From: DATCVR01 sp036566745
GTDB lineage: Bacteria; Actinomycetota; Actinomycetes; Jiangellales; Jiangellaceae
Reading direction: 5' to 3'
Assembly (NCBI GenBank): GCA_036566745.1
Contig: DATCVR010000319.1
Coordinates: 1 to 17,720, forward strand
Length of the DNA: 17,720 nucleotides
Numbering within the stretch: position 1 is the stretch's first letter; every line of letters begins with the position of its first letter. Below, piece by piece: positions 6,705-14,142 of this stretch. The notes under the pieces are model-generated. The model saw only the letters and a list, made by a program, of their open reading frames with translations, was not told the DNA's origin and searched no databases. The translations under genes and the position numbers were made by a program.

Positions 6705-7520
6705 TCACGAAGCAGGAGCTGCCCGCCGGAGCGTGCGGAGCGCCGCTTCGATCACCTCGGCGTGACCGAGATGGGCTCCGAGGTGATCGGCGCCGCTGAC
6801 CTCCACGAACTCGGCGCCCGGGATCTCCGCGGCCGCGCGCCGGGCCTGGTCGTGGAAGTCGGCGTCGTTCGCCCCCACCCACACCAGGCACGGGAACCGC
6901 CACGAGCCCAGGTCGGAGCAGATGTCACCCTCGTTGAGCATGACGGACGAGGCGGCTTCGGCCGCGACCGGGTCGTTCGCGAGATAGCGCGCCCTGGTCT
7001 CCGGCGCGACGGCGATGCCGGACAGCGCTTCGAGGGCTGCGATGAACGGTTCGAGCGTCGCGGCGTCGCGGGAATCCCGCAGCGAGGTCGCGGCCGCCCG
7101 CGCCAGGGCTCCGTCCGGCCGCACGGCGTAGGGCTGCTGGCCGCCGATGACCAATGACGCCACCCGCTCCGGAGCGTGTTCGCCGATGCCGAATCCGAGC
7201 CGGCCGCCCCAGGACGTGCCGACGAAGTGAGCCCGCCGCGCACCGATCTCGTCCAGGACGGCGGTCGCATCGGCGACCCGCAGGCGCATGGCGTAGGCAG
7301 CCGGATCGTGCGGGGCGTCGCTGCGACCCACGCCGCGGTGGTCGACGGGGACCAGCCGGAACTCCTCCGGGAACCGTGCGAGGCCGCTCACCAGCGGCGA
7401 CTCGCGGACCAGCTCGACGGTGTCGACGAGCCCGCCGTGACAGACGACCGGCTCGCCCGGGCCGCCGTCGTCCTCGAACCAGACCCGGCGGCCGTCGATG
7501 GTGTTCGTCGCGTACGGCAC
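6705..7520 (-). CDS. Alpha/beta hydrolase
   Basis: A predicted soluble alpha/beta-fold hydrolase of 271 residues. The oxyanion region is VVCHGGLVDT. The nucleophile elbow is GTSWGG with Ser103, the acid is probably Asp in GANDADFHDQ (about 219-221), and the catalytic His is H246 in SGADHLGAH. DHRGVGRSDAP is the typical strand 4 region. An esterase, lactonase or haloperoxidase-like role is possible; no substrate is implied. GTG 7518-7520 is preferred because AGGGGGA lies immediately upstream; an in-frame GTG at 7532 would add four residues but would overlap that ribosome site. It is likely the first gene of the operon with the cysteine hydrolase and GlxA-type regulator. An inverted repeat overlaps its ribosome site. 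Confidence 0.85.
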   Translation of the reverse strand: MPYATNTIDGRRVWFEDDGGPGEPVVCHGGLVDTVELVRESPLVSGLARFPEEFRLVPVDHRGVGRSDAPHDPAAYAMRLRVADATAVLDEIGARRAHFVGTSWGGRLGFGIGEHAPERVASLVIGGQQPYAVRPDGALARAAATSLRDSRDAATLEPFIAALEALSGIAVAPETRARYLANDPVAAEAASSVMLNEGDICSDLGSWRFPCLVWVGANDADFHDQARRAAAEIPGAEFVEVSGADHLGAHLGHAEVIEAALRTLRRAAPAS

Positions 7521-7524
7521 GGTC

Positions 7525-7597
7525 CCCCTCACGCCCGGTTCCGACGCTACGCGCTTCCCGGCGTCGTCCGCAGGGATCCGAGCGCGGGCGTGAGGGG
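7525..7597. promoter_or_regulatory. Inverted repeat spanning the alpha/beta hydrolase ribosome site and the end of the ABC operon
   Basis: CCCCTCACGCCCG (7525-7537) and CGGGCGTGAGGGG (7585-7597) are perfect 13-base complements 47 nt apart, with an inner 6-bp stem (7542-7547 with 7561-7566). On the minus-strand transcript the 3' arm contains the GAGGGG-type ribosome site of the alpha/beta hydrolase gene. The 5' arm lies 20 bases after the ABC exporter stop. It may act as terminator of the exporter operon, as a translation-masking structure, or both. Confidence 0.45.
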
Positions 7598-7616
7598 CCC
7601 GATGCGACGGCGCCGA

Positions 7617-9650
7617 TCAGTCGGAAACCTCCTCGGCCGGCGCGGCGAACTGGCTGTTGTACAGCTCGAAGTACGCACCGCCCCTGGTCAGCAGCTCGGC
7701 GTGGGTTCCCTGCTCGACGATCCGGCCGCTCTCCATCACCAGGATCAGGTCGGCGTCGCGGATCGTGGAGAGCCGGTGCGCGATGACGAAGCTCGTCCGG
7801 TCGCTGCGCAGGGCCGCCATCGCGTGCTGGACGAGCAGTTCAGTGCGGGTGTCGACCGAGCTGGTGGCCTCGTCGAGGATCAGCAGCGACGGATCGGCGA
7901 GGAACGCCCGGGCGATGGTGATCAGCTGTTTCTCACCCGCGCTGATGTTGTCGCCCTCCTCGTCGATGACCGTGTCGTAGCCGTCGGGCAGGGAGTGCAC
8001 GAATCGGTCGACGTACGTGGCCTCGGCGGCCGCGCGGATCTGCTCGTCGGTGGCCTCCGGGTTGCCGTAGGCGATGTTGTCGCGGATCGTGCCGTTGAAC
8101 AGCCAGGTGTCCTGCAGCACCATGCCGATCTGCGAGCGGAGGTCGTCGCGGCGCATGGCGGCCACATCGTTGCCGTCGAGCGTGATCCGTCCGCCGTCGA
8201 GCTCGTAGAAGCGCATGATCAGGTTGACCAGCGTCGTCTTGCCGGCACCGGTGGGTCCGACGATGGCCACCGTGGTGCCCGGCTCGGCCACCAGCGAGAG
8301 GTTGTCGATCAGGGGGGTGTCCGGGTCGTAGCTGAACGACACGTGCTCGAACTCCACCCGGCCGCGGGCGTCGGTGAGCTCGGCCGGGGTGTCGGACTCG
8401 GGCACCTGCTCGGGCTCGTCGAGCAACTCGAAGACCCGCTCGGCGGAGGCCACGCCCGACTGCAGCAGGTTCGTCATCGACGCCAGCTGGGTCAGCGGCT
8501 GGGTGAACTGCCGTGAGTACTGGATGAAGGCCTGGACCTCGCCCAGGCTCATCGTGCCCGACGCCACCCTCAGCCCGCCCACCACCGCGATGGCGACGTA
8601 GTTGAGGTTGCCGAGGAACATCATCGCGGGCATCACGATGCCGGAGATGAACTGCGCGCCGAAGCTGGCCTTGAACAGTTCGTCGTTCTTCGCGCGGAAG
8701 GCCTCCTCGACCTCGCGTTGCCGTCCGAACACCTTGACCAGGGCGTGGCCGGTGTAGGCCTCCTCGATCTGCGCGTTGAGCGCGCCGGTGTGGGCCCACT
8801 GGGCGACGAACTGCTTCTGCGAACGCTTCGCGATCACGACCGTGACCAGGATCGAGAGCGGGACGGTCACGAGGGCGATCAAGGCCAGCACCGGCGAGAT
8901 GATGATCATCATCGACAACACGCCCACGACGGTCAGCAGCGAGGTCAGCAGCTGGCTGAGGGTCTGCTGGAGGCTCTGGGAGATGTTGTCGATGTCGTTG
9001 GTGACCCGGCTGAGGAGGTCGCCCCGGGCGCTGCGGTCGAAGTAGCTCAGCGGCAGCCGATTGAGCTTGTCCTCGACGTCCGAGCGCAGCCGGTAGACCG
9101 TGCGCTGGACGATCCCGTTGAGGAGGTAGCCCTGCATCCAGCCGAACAGGGACGCGCCCACGTAGAGCGCCAGGACTCCGATCAGCACCCAGCTCAGCGC
9201 CGAGAAGTCGATCCCCTGCCCGGGCGTGACGTCCATGCCGGTCAACATGTCGGCGAACGTGCCCTGGCCGTCGGCCCGCAGCCCGTCGATCGCCTCGTCC
9301 TTGGTCACCCCGGGCGGCAGCTGCCGGCCGATGACGCCGGCGAAGATGAGGTCGGTGGCGTACCCGAGGATCCGCGGCCCGATGGCGTTGAGCCCGACGC
9401 TCACGACGGCCAGGCCGATGACCGCGAGGACGCCGCTCCGTTCCGGGCGGAGCCGGCCGACCAGCCGCTTCGCGGAGGGTCCGAAGTCGAGCGCCTTCTG
9501 GGACGGCCCGGCCATCCCGCCGAATGGTCCCCCGCCGCCCGGGCCTCGTCCGCCCACCGGTGGCCGGCCCACGGGCGGGCCACCGGCCGGAGGACCTGCC
9601 GGGCGCGCCGGCGCGGTGGTCGTGGCGGTGTCGGTCTTGGGGGCGCTCAT
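7617..9650 (-). CDS. ABC-type exporter half-transporter, catalytic half
   Basis: A 677-residue fused permease-ATPase, one half of a heterodimeric type IV (B-family, LmrCD/TM287-288-like) exporter. Residues 1-55 are a Gly/Pro-rich cytoplasmic extension. The six-helix membrane domain spans about 70-390, with an unusually long external loop at about 104-148 between helices 1 and 2. The ATPase has Walker A GPTGAGKTT (465-473), Q513, a non-canonical signature ISAGEKQ (569-575), a complete Walker B with catalytic E593 (LLILDEATSSVD) and H625 in AHRLST. The catalytic residues are intact but the signature is altered, the mirror image of its partner. The ATG overlaps the partner stop by 4 bases (ATGA, 9647-9650). 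It probably exports drugs or lipophilic compounds from the inner membrane; substrate unknown. Confidence 0.93.
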   Translation of the reverse strand: MSAPKTDTATTTAPARPAGPPAGGPPVGRPPVGGRGPGGGGPFGGMAGPSQKALDFGPSAKRLVGRLRPERSGVLAVIGLAVVSVGLNAIGPRILGYATDLIFAGVIGRQLPPGVTKDEAIDGLRADGQGTFADMLTGMDVTPGQGIDFSALSWVLIGVLALYVGASLFGWMQGYLLNGIVQRTVYRLRSDVEDKLNRLPLSYFDRSARGDLLSRVTNDIDNISQSLQQTLSQLLTSLLTVVGVLSMMIIISPVLALIALVTVPLSILVTVVIAKRSQKQFVAQWAHTGALNAQIEEAYTGHALVKVFGRQREVEEAFRAKNDELFKASFGAQFISGIVMPAMMFLGNLNYVAIAVVGGLRVASGTMSLGEVQAFIQYSRQFTQPLTQLASMTNLLQSGVASAERVFELLDEPEQVPESDTPAELTDARGRVEFEHVSFSYDPDTPLIDNLSLVAEPGTTVAIVGPTGAGKTTLVNLIMRFYELDGGRITLDGNDVAAMRRDDLRSQIGMVLQDTWLFNGTIRDNIAYGNPEATDEQIRAAAEATYVDRFVHSLPDGYDTVIDEEGDNISAGEKQLITIARAFLADPSLLILDEATSSVDTRTELLVQHAMAALRSDRTSFVIAHRLSTIRDADLILVMESGRIVEQGTHAELLTRGGAYFELYNSQFAAPAEEVSD

Positions 9651-11377
9651 GCGGCTTCCTCTGCGGTGAGCTGGGATTCCACGATCTCGGCGTAGGTCGG
9701 ACAGGTCTCGACCAGCTCGTCGTGCGTGCCGAGGCCGACGACCGCGCCGTCCTCGAGGACCACGATCTGGTCGGCGTCGGCGATGGTCGACACCCGCTGG
9801 GCGACGATCACCATCGCGGCGTCGGTGACCTGCGGGCGCAGCGCGGCCCGGAGCCGCGCGTCGGTACTGAGGTCGAGGGCGGAGAAGGAGTCGTCGAACA
9901 GGTAGATCTCCGGCGTGCGGACCAGTGCCCGGGCGATCGCGAGCCGCTGACGCTGGCCGCCGGAGACGTTCGTGCCGCCCTGGGCGATCGGCCCGTCGAG
10001 GCCCTCGGGCATGGCCTCGACGAAGTCGCGCGCCTGGGCGGTCTCCAGCGCCGCCCACAGCTCGTCGTCGGTGGCCTCCGGGTTGCCGTAACGCAGGTTG
10101 CTGGCGACCGTGCCGGAGAAGAGGTACGGCTTCTGCGGCACCAGACCGATCCGCCGGCGCAGGTCCTCGGGGTCGAGGTCGCGGACGTCCACGCCCCCCA
10201 CCAGCACCGCCCCCGCGGTGGCGTCGATCAGTCGTGGGATCAGGTTGACCAGCGTGGTCTTGCCCGACCCGGTACTGCCGATGATCGCGGTGGTCTGCCC
10301 GGGCCGAGTGGTGAAGCTGACCTCACGCAGCACCGGCTCGGCGGCACCGGGGAAGGAGAATCCCGCGGCCCGGAGCTCGAGGGTGGCCGGCTGGGACAGC
10401 CGCGTGGGCGCCGACGGAGGCACCACCGAGGAGTCGGTGTCGAGGACCTGGGTGATCCGCTCGGCGCATACGGCCGCGCGCGGCACCATGACCAGCATGA
10501 ACGTGGCCATCATCACGGACATGAGGATCTGCATCAGGTAGGCGAGGAACGCCGTGAGCGCTCCGACCTGCATCTCGTCCGCCTCGATCCGGTGTCCGCC
10601 GAACCACAGGACGGCGACGCTGGAGGCGTTGAACACCAGCATGACGAACGGGAACATCATCGCCATCAGCCGCCCCACCCGCAGCGCGGTCTCGGTGAGC
10701 TCGGCATTGGCACCCGCGAAGCGCCGGGCCTCGAACCGCTCGCGGACGAACGCCCGCACCACCCGGATGCCGGTTATCTGCTCGCGAAGCACCCGGTTCA
10801 CCGAGTCGATACGTACCTGCATGGCCCGGAACTCCGGCACCATCCGGCTCGCGATCAGCCCGATGCCGATGATCAGGATCGGGACGCACACCAGGAGCAA
10901 CCAGGACAGCTCGAGGTCCTCCCGCAATGCCATGATGACGCCGCCGACCATCATGATCGGCGCGGCGACGAGCAAGGTGCAGCTCATCATCACCAGCATC
11001 TGGACCTGCTGGACGTCGTTGGTGTTGCGGGTGATCAGGGACGGCGCGCCGAACTGGCCGACCTCACGGGCCGAGAAGTCGCCGACCCGGTGGAACACCG
11101 CCGCGCGGACGTCGCGCCCGAACGCCATGGCGGTACGGGCACCGAAGTACACCGCACCGATGGCACACGCGATCTGCAGCAGGCTGACCGTCAGCATCCA
11201 CCCGCCGGTGGTCAGGATGAAGCCGGTGTCGCCCTTGGCGATGCCGTCGTCGATGATGTCGGCGTTCAGGCTGGGCAGGTAGAGCGAGGCGAGAGTGCCG
11301 ATGAGTTGGAGGACGACGACGGCGAGCAGCCATCGGCGGTAGGGACGCAGGTGGGTCCGCAGCAAGCGGATCAGCAT
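9647..11377 (-). CDS. ABC-type exporter half-transporter, degenerate half
   Basis: A 576-residue permease-ATPase, partner of the gene directly downstream. The six-helix domain covers about 15-310; the ATPase domain has Walker A GSTGSGKTT (367-375), Q415 and a canonical signature VSGGQ (471-475). Walker B reads IYLFDDSFSALD, so the catalytic Glu is replaced by Asp (D496), and the H-loop has Gln instead of His (AQRVST, Q527). These are hallmarks of the degenerate ATP site of heterodimeric exporters such as TM287 or LmrC. ATG 11375-11377 is chosen because GGAG lies seven bases upstream and the protein then begins MLIRLLRTHLRPYRRW. The gene overlaps the TetR stop by 7 bases, so translation is coupled. 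Expression is probably TetR-controlled. Confidence 0.93.
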   Translation of the reverse strand: MLIRLLRTHLRPYRRWLLAVVVLQLIGTLASLYLPSLNADIIDDGIAKGDTGFILTTGGWMLTVSLLQIACAIGAVYFGARTAMAFGRDVRAAVFHRVGDFSAREVGQFGAPSLITRNTNDVQQVQMLVMMSCTLLVAAPIMMVGGVIMALREDLELSWLLLVCVPILIIGIGLIASRMVPEFRAMQVRIDSVNRVLREQITGIRVVRAFVRERFEARRFAGANAELTETALRVGRLMAMMFPFVMLVFNASSVAVLWFGGHRIEADEMQVGALTAFLAYLMQILMSVMMATFMLVMVPRAAVCAERITQVLDTDSSVVPPSAPTRLSQPATLELRAAGFSFPGAAEPVLREVSFTTRPGQTTAIIGSTGSGKTTLVNLIPRLIDATAGAVLVGGVDVRDLDPEDLRRRIGLVPQKPYLFSGTVASNLRYGNPEATDDELWAALETAQARDFVEAMPEGLDGPIAQGGTNVSGGQRQRLAIARALVRTPEIYLFDDSFSALDLSTDARLRAALRPQVTDAAMVIVAQRVSTIADADQIVVLEDGAVVGLGTHDELVETCPTYAEIVESQLTAEEAA

Positions 11378-12003
11378 GAGGTGACTCCAGGGTGGTGGCG
11401 GACGCCGTCGAGGAGGAGCGAGACGATCTGCTCGGCGGTGAGGATGTGGCCGTCGTTGATGGCGGGGTGGGTTCCGGTGAAGGTCAGGACGCGGAGCAGC
11501 CGGGCCACTTCGACCGGCTCGCACCGCAGGGCGTCGCGGTCGGGTTCGATGAGGTCGGTCAGGATCTGCATGAGCCGGGTGTGGGTGGGCCGTTGAGGTC
11601 TGCGCGGGTCGTCGTCGCCAGGCGGCCGACTCATCTCCATCGTGGTCAGCAGCTCGAACACGCTGGTCAGCCGCTGCTGGATGATCTCGACCGCCGCCAG
11701 GACGCGGGACGCCAGCGGGAGCGTCAGGTCGACGGCGGCCAGCCGTTCCTCGACCTCGCGAGGGTCGAGGGCAGCGGCCACGGCCTCCCGGATCAGCGTC
11801 GCCTTGTCGTCGAAGACCCGGAAGATCGTCCCTTCGGCCACCCCGGCCGCATCGGCGATCTGCCGCGTGGTCACCGCGGCGCCATGGCGGCGGATGAGCG
11901 GGATGGTGGCCTCGATCAGCGCCGCGCGACGGTCGTCGGGCGACATCGGGGCAGCCCGCTCTCGCGGCGGTCTGGCATCGGGCCTCGGGGTGGTGGACGG
12001 CAC
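11371..12003 (-). CDS. TetR-family transcriptional repressor
   Basis: Predicted repressor of the exporter operon that follows it. The N-terminal TetR helix-turn-helix is clear: RRAALIEATIPLIRRHG, then TTRQIADAAGVAEGTIFRVFDDKATLI. The C-terminal helices form a variable ligand and dimer domain. The start is uncertain: GTG 12003 gives 210 residues, ATG 11946 gives 191 residues and starts just before the HTH, and GTG 12033 lies inside a perfect palindrome that is probably the operator. That overlap argues against 12033. The 3' end overlaps the first ABC gene by 7 bases, so regulator and exporter form one operon. Self-repression relieved by an exported compound is the usual arrangement for such pairs; this is inferred from context. 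Confidence 0.9.
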   Translation of the reverse strand: MPSTTPRPDARPPRERAAPMSPDDRRAALIEATIPLIRRHGAAVTTRQIADAAGVAEGTIFRVFDDKATLIREAVAAALDPREVEERLAAVDLTLPLASRVLAAVEIIQQRLTSVFELLTTMEMSRPPGDDDPRRPQRPTHTRLMQILTDLIEPDRDALRCEPVEVARLLRVLTFTGTHPAINDGHILTAEQIVSLLLDGVRHHPGVTSC

Positions 12004-12018
12004 GCCCGGAAGACTAAC

Positions 12019-12036
12019 TGAGTGAGCGCTCACTCA
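12019..12036. promoter_or_regulatory. TetR operator, 18-bp perfect palindrome
   Basis: TGAGTGAGCGCTCACTCA is a perfect 18-bp palindrome of the TGAGTG-N-CACTCA style bound by many TetR/AcrR proteins. It lies just upstream of the likely TetR start and overlaps the most upstream possible GTG. The only promoter needed in this 114-nt gap is the one for tetR and the exporter genes, since the gene on the other side (LysE type) ends here. It should therefore be the autoregulatory site. Confidence 0.75.
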
Positions 12037-12117
12037 CCACTGGATTTCGTCGACGGCCGAATCCGGTCGCCGGCCCGGGTCGTCCGCCGGTCAGGCGTCG
12101 CTGGCCCGGGCGCCTGT

Positions 12118-12774
12118 TCAGTCCGGACGGCCGGACACCGCGAGCCGGGCGCCGATCCCGATCATCGCGACGCCGCCGACCGCCCCGATCCGCTCCAGCC
12201 TCCGCGGCGACCGGGCGAACCACGCCCGTGCGGCGCTCGCGGAGACCGCCCACACGCCGTCCGAGATCAGCGCGATGGCGACGCAGATCGCACCCAGGAC
12301 CAGCATCTGCAGACTCGGGTGGATGCCCGCCGGGTCCACGAACTGTGGCAGGACGGCGGCGAAGTACACCACGGCCTTGGGGTTCGCCACGCCCACGATG
12401 AAGCCGTCACGGACCGCGCGCAGCATTCGCGGCACCTCGACGTCGACACCCGGCCGCGGCGACAGGTCCCGTCGATGCCGGATGGCCTGGACGCCCAGGT
12501 ACGCAAGGTAGGCGGCGCCGCCGAACTTGAGGATCGTGAACGCGACGATCGAGCGTTCGACGAGCGCGCCGAGCCCGATGGATACCGCCACGACCTGCAC
12601 ATACACCCCTGCGGCGTTGCCCACCACGGTGGCCAGCGCGCCCCGCCGGCCGAGCACCAGCGCGCGACTGACGACGAACACCACGCTCGGCCCGGGCACC
12701 GCCACGAAGGCGAACGCCATCAGGACGAACGCCAGCAGATGCGTAGAAGAGGTCACCGGCGAAACGATAGACAT
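12118..12774 (-). CDS. LysE/RhtB-family amino acid exporter
   Basis: A 218-residue inner-membrane protein of the LysE/RhtB superfamily, which exports amino acids or their derivatives by cation antiport. It has the usual six hydrophobic segments (about 11-35, 47-70, 76-97, 120-145, 155-180, 195-213). Family signatures are PGPSVVFVVSRAL (27-39), GNAAGVYVQ and the conserved NPK motif (131-133) in GVANPKAVVYFAAVLPQF. ATG 12772-12774 is chosen because it leaves a short lead-in to helix 1; an in-frame GTG at 12756 is also possible, and there is no clear ribosome site. The longer open frame back to 13011 runs antisense over the channel gene and is not used. It is divergent from the channel gene with 60 nt between starts. 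Substrate not determinable. Confidence 0.9.
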   Translation of the reverse strand: MSIVSPVTSSTHLLAFVLMAFAFVAVPGPSVVFVVSRALVLGRRGALATVVGNAAGVYVQVVAVSIGLGALVERSIVAFTILKFGGAAYLAYLGVQAIRHRRDLSPRPGVDVEVPRMLRAVRDGFIVGVANPKAVVYFAAVLPQFVDPAGIHPSLQMLVLGAICVAIALISDGVWAVSASAARAWFARSPRRLERIGAVGGVAMIGIGARLAVSGRPD

Positions 12775-12821
12775 CGAGACCGAGGTCGGGCGAGTACATT
12801 TCCGGCGAACACCGCGCGGAC

Positions 12822-12834
12822 TAGCCTGTCGACC
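12822..12834 (+). promoter_or_regulatory. Candidate -10 element of a leaderless channel gene
   Basis: TAGCCT (12822-12827) fits TAnnnT and lies seven bases before the channel ATG, the spacing that produces a leaderless mRNA, common in actinobacteria. No ribosome site precedes the ATG, which is consistent. No convincing -35 was seen. Confidence 0.35.
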
Positions 12835-13419
12835 ATGAGCGACGCCTCGCCCGACCCGTCCGCGACCGGGGACGACGGCGGACGGGCAGCGACGTCGCAT
12901 CGTGACGGCGGCTGGGCCCGGTCCACGGCACGTGGCACCATCGGCGCCGTCGTGCTGGTGGGTGCGTTCTACGCCTTCCCCGACACCTCGGCCGACGACG
13001 GCGTCCTCCAACGGGCCGTGCTCTTCGTCCTCTGCCTGGTCGGCCTCGGTGCCCTGATCGTCTACCTGATCCGGCGGGCCCAGGCCAACGGTGAGGATGT
13101 CCGCATCGACACGCTCGTGCTGACCCTCCTGGCGGCGATCGTCGTGTTCGCCCAGACGTACTACGCGCTCGCCCAGTCACCCGGGCAGATGGACGGGCTG
13201 GTCACCCGCACCGACGCGCTGTACTTCACGATCACGGCGCTCTCGACGATCGGCTTCGGCGACGTCCACGCCGCCGGCCAGGCGGCCCGGGTCGTCGTCA
13301 TCGTCCAGGTGCTCTTCACGGTCATCTTCGTCGGCGCGGCCACGACGACGATCCGCCGCGTGGTGCACCGCCGCGGACAGCGACTGATCGACCGTCACCG
13401 CACGCCACCAACGCCCTGA
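12835..13419 (+). CDS. Ion channel protein with K+ selectivity filter
   Basis: A 194-residue membrane protein of the two-transmembrane-pore (Ion_trans_2) potassium channel family. The filter TIGFGD (138-143) follows the pore helix TDALYFTITALS. Helices are predicted at about 36-48, 61-80, 91-113 and 153-172, so there are four spans in total, two of them before the pore pair. The N-terminal 30 residues are hydrophilic and probably cytoplasmic; there is no C-terminal RCK/TrkA-N gating domain, and the protein stops about 20 residues after the last helix in a basic tail. ATG 12835 fits the membrane topology; the frame is open far upstream but that part overlaps the LysE gene antisense. It is convergent with, and directly abuts, the nucleotidyltransferase gene (stop codons adjacent). 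Confidence 0.9.
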   Translation: MSDASPDPSATGDDGGRAATSHRDGGWARSTARGTIGAVVLVGAFYAFPDTSADDGVLQRAVLFVLCLVGLGALIVYLIRRAQANGEDVRIDTLVLTLLAAIVVFAQTYYALAQSPGQMDGLVTRTDALYFTITALSTIGFGDVHAAGQAARVVVIVQVLFTVIFVGAATTTIRRVVHRRGQRLIDRHRTPPTP

Positions 13420-14049
13420 TCAGGGTGTTTCCGAGCCGCGCGCCCGCACGAACTCCGGGCGGGCCAGCCACGGCGAGCTCGGGTGCGCCGACCCGATGGC
13501 TCCGGCGAGCCAGTCCAGCTCGGCCTGGGGCAACCGCGGCAGGACCAGACCGAGGTCGTGCTCGTCCTTGGGTTGCGGGTCCTTCGCCTTCCACAGCAGC
13601 TGCACCGCGGGCCGGACCGTAGGCACGCCGCGAGCCATCCAGACCACCTCGTCGACCGGCCTCCGCACCAGGCGGTGGCGGCGGTAGATCCACTCGTCGC
13701 CGTCCACGTCCTCCAGGTTGAGCTGGAGGCTCCAGGTCGGTGCTCCGGGAAACCGGGCCCAGAGGTTGTCGACGTCCGGACCGGTGACCTGTCCGGACAG
13801 CGGGGACAACCGGCCCCCCAGCGCGACGAAGACCTCGAGCACCGGCTCGATCCGGCGCCGAAGCTCCGGCCAGTGGGATCGCTGCACGCTGATGTCGACG
13901 TCGCCATGCGCGCGCGTGACGTACCCGAGGAACCGGTCGAGCCCGACGCCGCCGGAGAGCCACCAGCGGCACGGCGAGTCACCCATGAGCTCGGCGATGA
14001 ACGTGACCGGCAGCGGAGTCCAGTCCGCGGTGGCGTCTGCTCGGGTCAT
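13420..14049 (-). CDS. Nucleotidyltransferase-like protein related to aminoglycoside adenylyltransferase
   Basis: A 209-residue cytoplasmic protein with the signature of the ANT(2'')-like nucleotidyltransferase family: SGGVGLDRFLG (32-42) followed by the metal-binding acidic pair D50 and D52 in TRAHGDVDISVQR (H48 precedes). The family includes aminoglycoside 2''-adenylyltransferases and many uncharacterised homologues. Residues 90-209 carry WSLQLNLEDVDGDEWIYRRH and a helical end, as in those homologues. ATG 14047-14049 is preferred over 14106 because GAGGA lies about eight bases upstream. It is divergent from the slipin gene (93 nt) and ends directly against the channel gene. Whether it modifies an antibiotic, RNA or protein cannot be told; calling it a resistance gene would overstate the evidence. 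Confidence 0.8.
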   Translation of the reverse strand: MTRADATADWTPLPVTFIAELMGDSPCRWWLSGGVGLDRFLGYVTRAHGDVDISVQRSHWPELRRRIEPVLEVFVALGGRLSPLSGQVTGPDVDNLWARFPGAPTWSLQLNLEDVDGDEWIYRRHRLVRRPVDEVVWMARGVPTVRPAVQLLWKAKDPQPKDEHDLGLVLPRLPQAELDWLAGAIGSAHPSSPWLARPEFVRARGSETP

Positions 14050-14076
14050 GGGCGGTCCTCGTCGGTCGTCGCGGGA

Positions 14077-14106
14077 ATGGTAGTCGCGACATTCGCGGCA
14101 TACCAT
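14077..14106. promoter_or_regulatory. Divergent promoter region with mirrored -10-like elements
   Basis: In the 93-nt gap between the nucleotidyltransferase and slipin genes, TACCAT (14101-14106, plus) and TACCAT on the minus strand (14082-14077) each fit TAnnnT and point outward toward one gene. The perfect palindrome GTCGCGAC (14083-14090) lies between them and could bind a regulator serving both. Weak prediction. Confidence 0.3.
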
Positions 14107-14142
14107 CGAAATCGCCGGTTCCTGCTGATAGAGGAGCTCAGC

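Noticed and set aside
9524..11596. 690-residue plus-strand frame over the ABC exporter genes
   Set aside because: It is Asp/Gly/His-rich and low complexity, antisense to clear ABC exporter domains, and a product of stop-codon scarcity at high GC.
12822..12827. LexA-type box upstream of the channel gene (CGAAC at 12804-12811)
   Set aside because: There is a CGAAC half-site but no GTTC partner at the required spacing, unlike the complete box at alkB.
12022..12834. N-terminal extension of the potassium channel frame
   Set aside because: It is antisense to the LysE-type gene and rich in Arg, Asp and His; the channel topology and -10 spacing support ATG 12835.
13483..14142. N-terminal extension of the slipin frame
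   Set aside because: It covers the nucleotidyltransferase gene antisense; the internal ATG has a strong ribosome site and begins with the membrane anchor.
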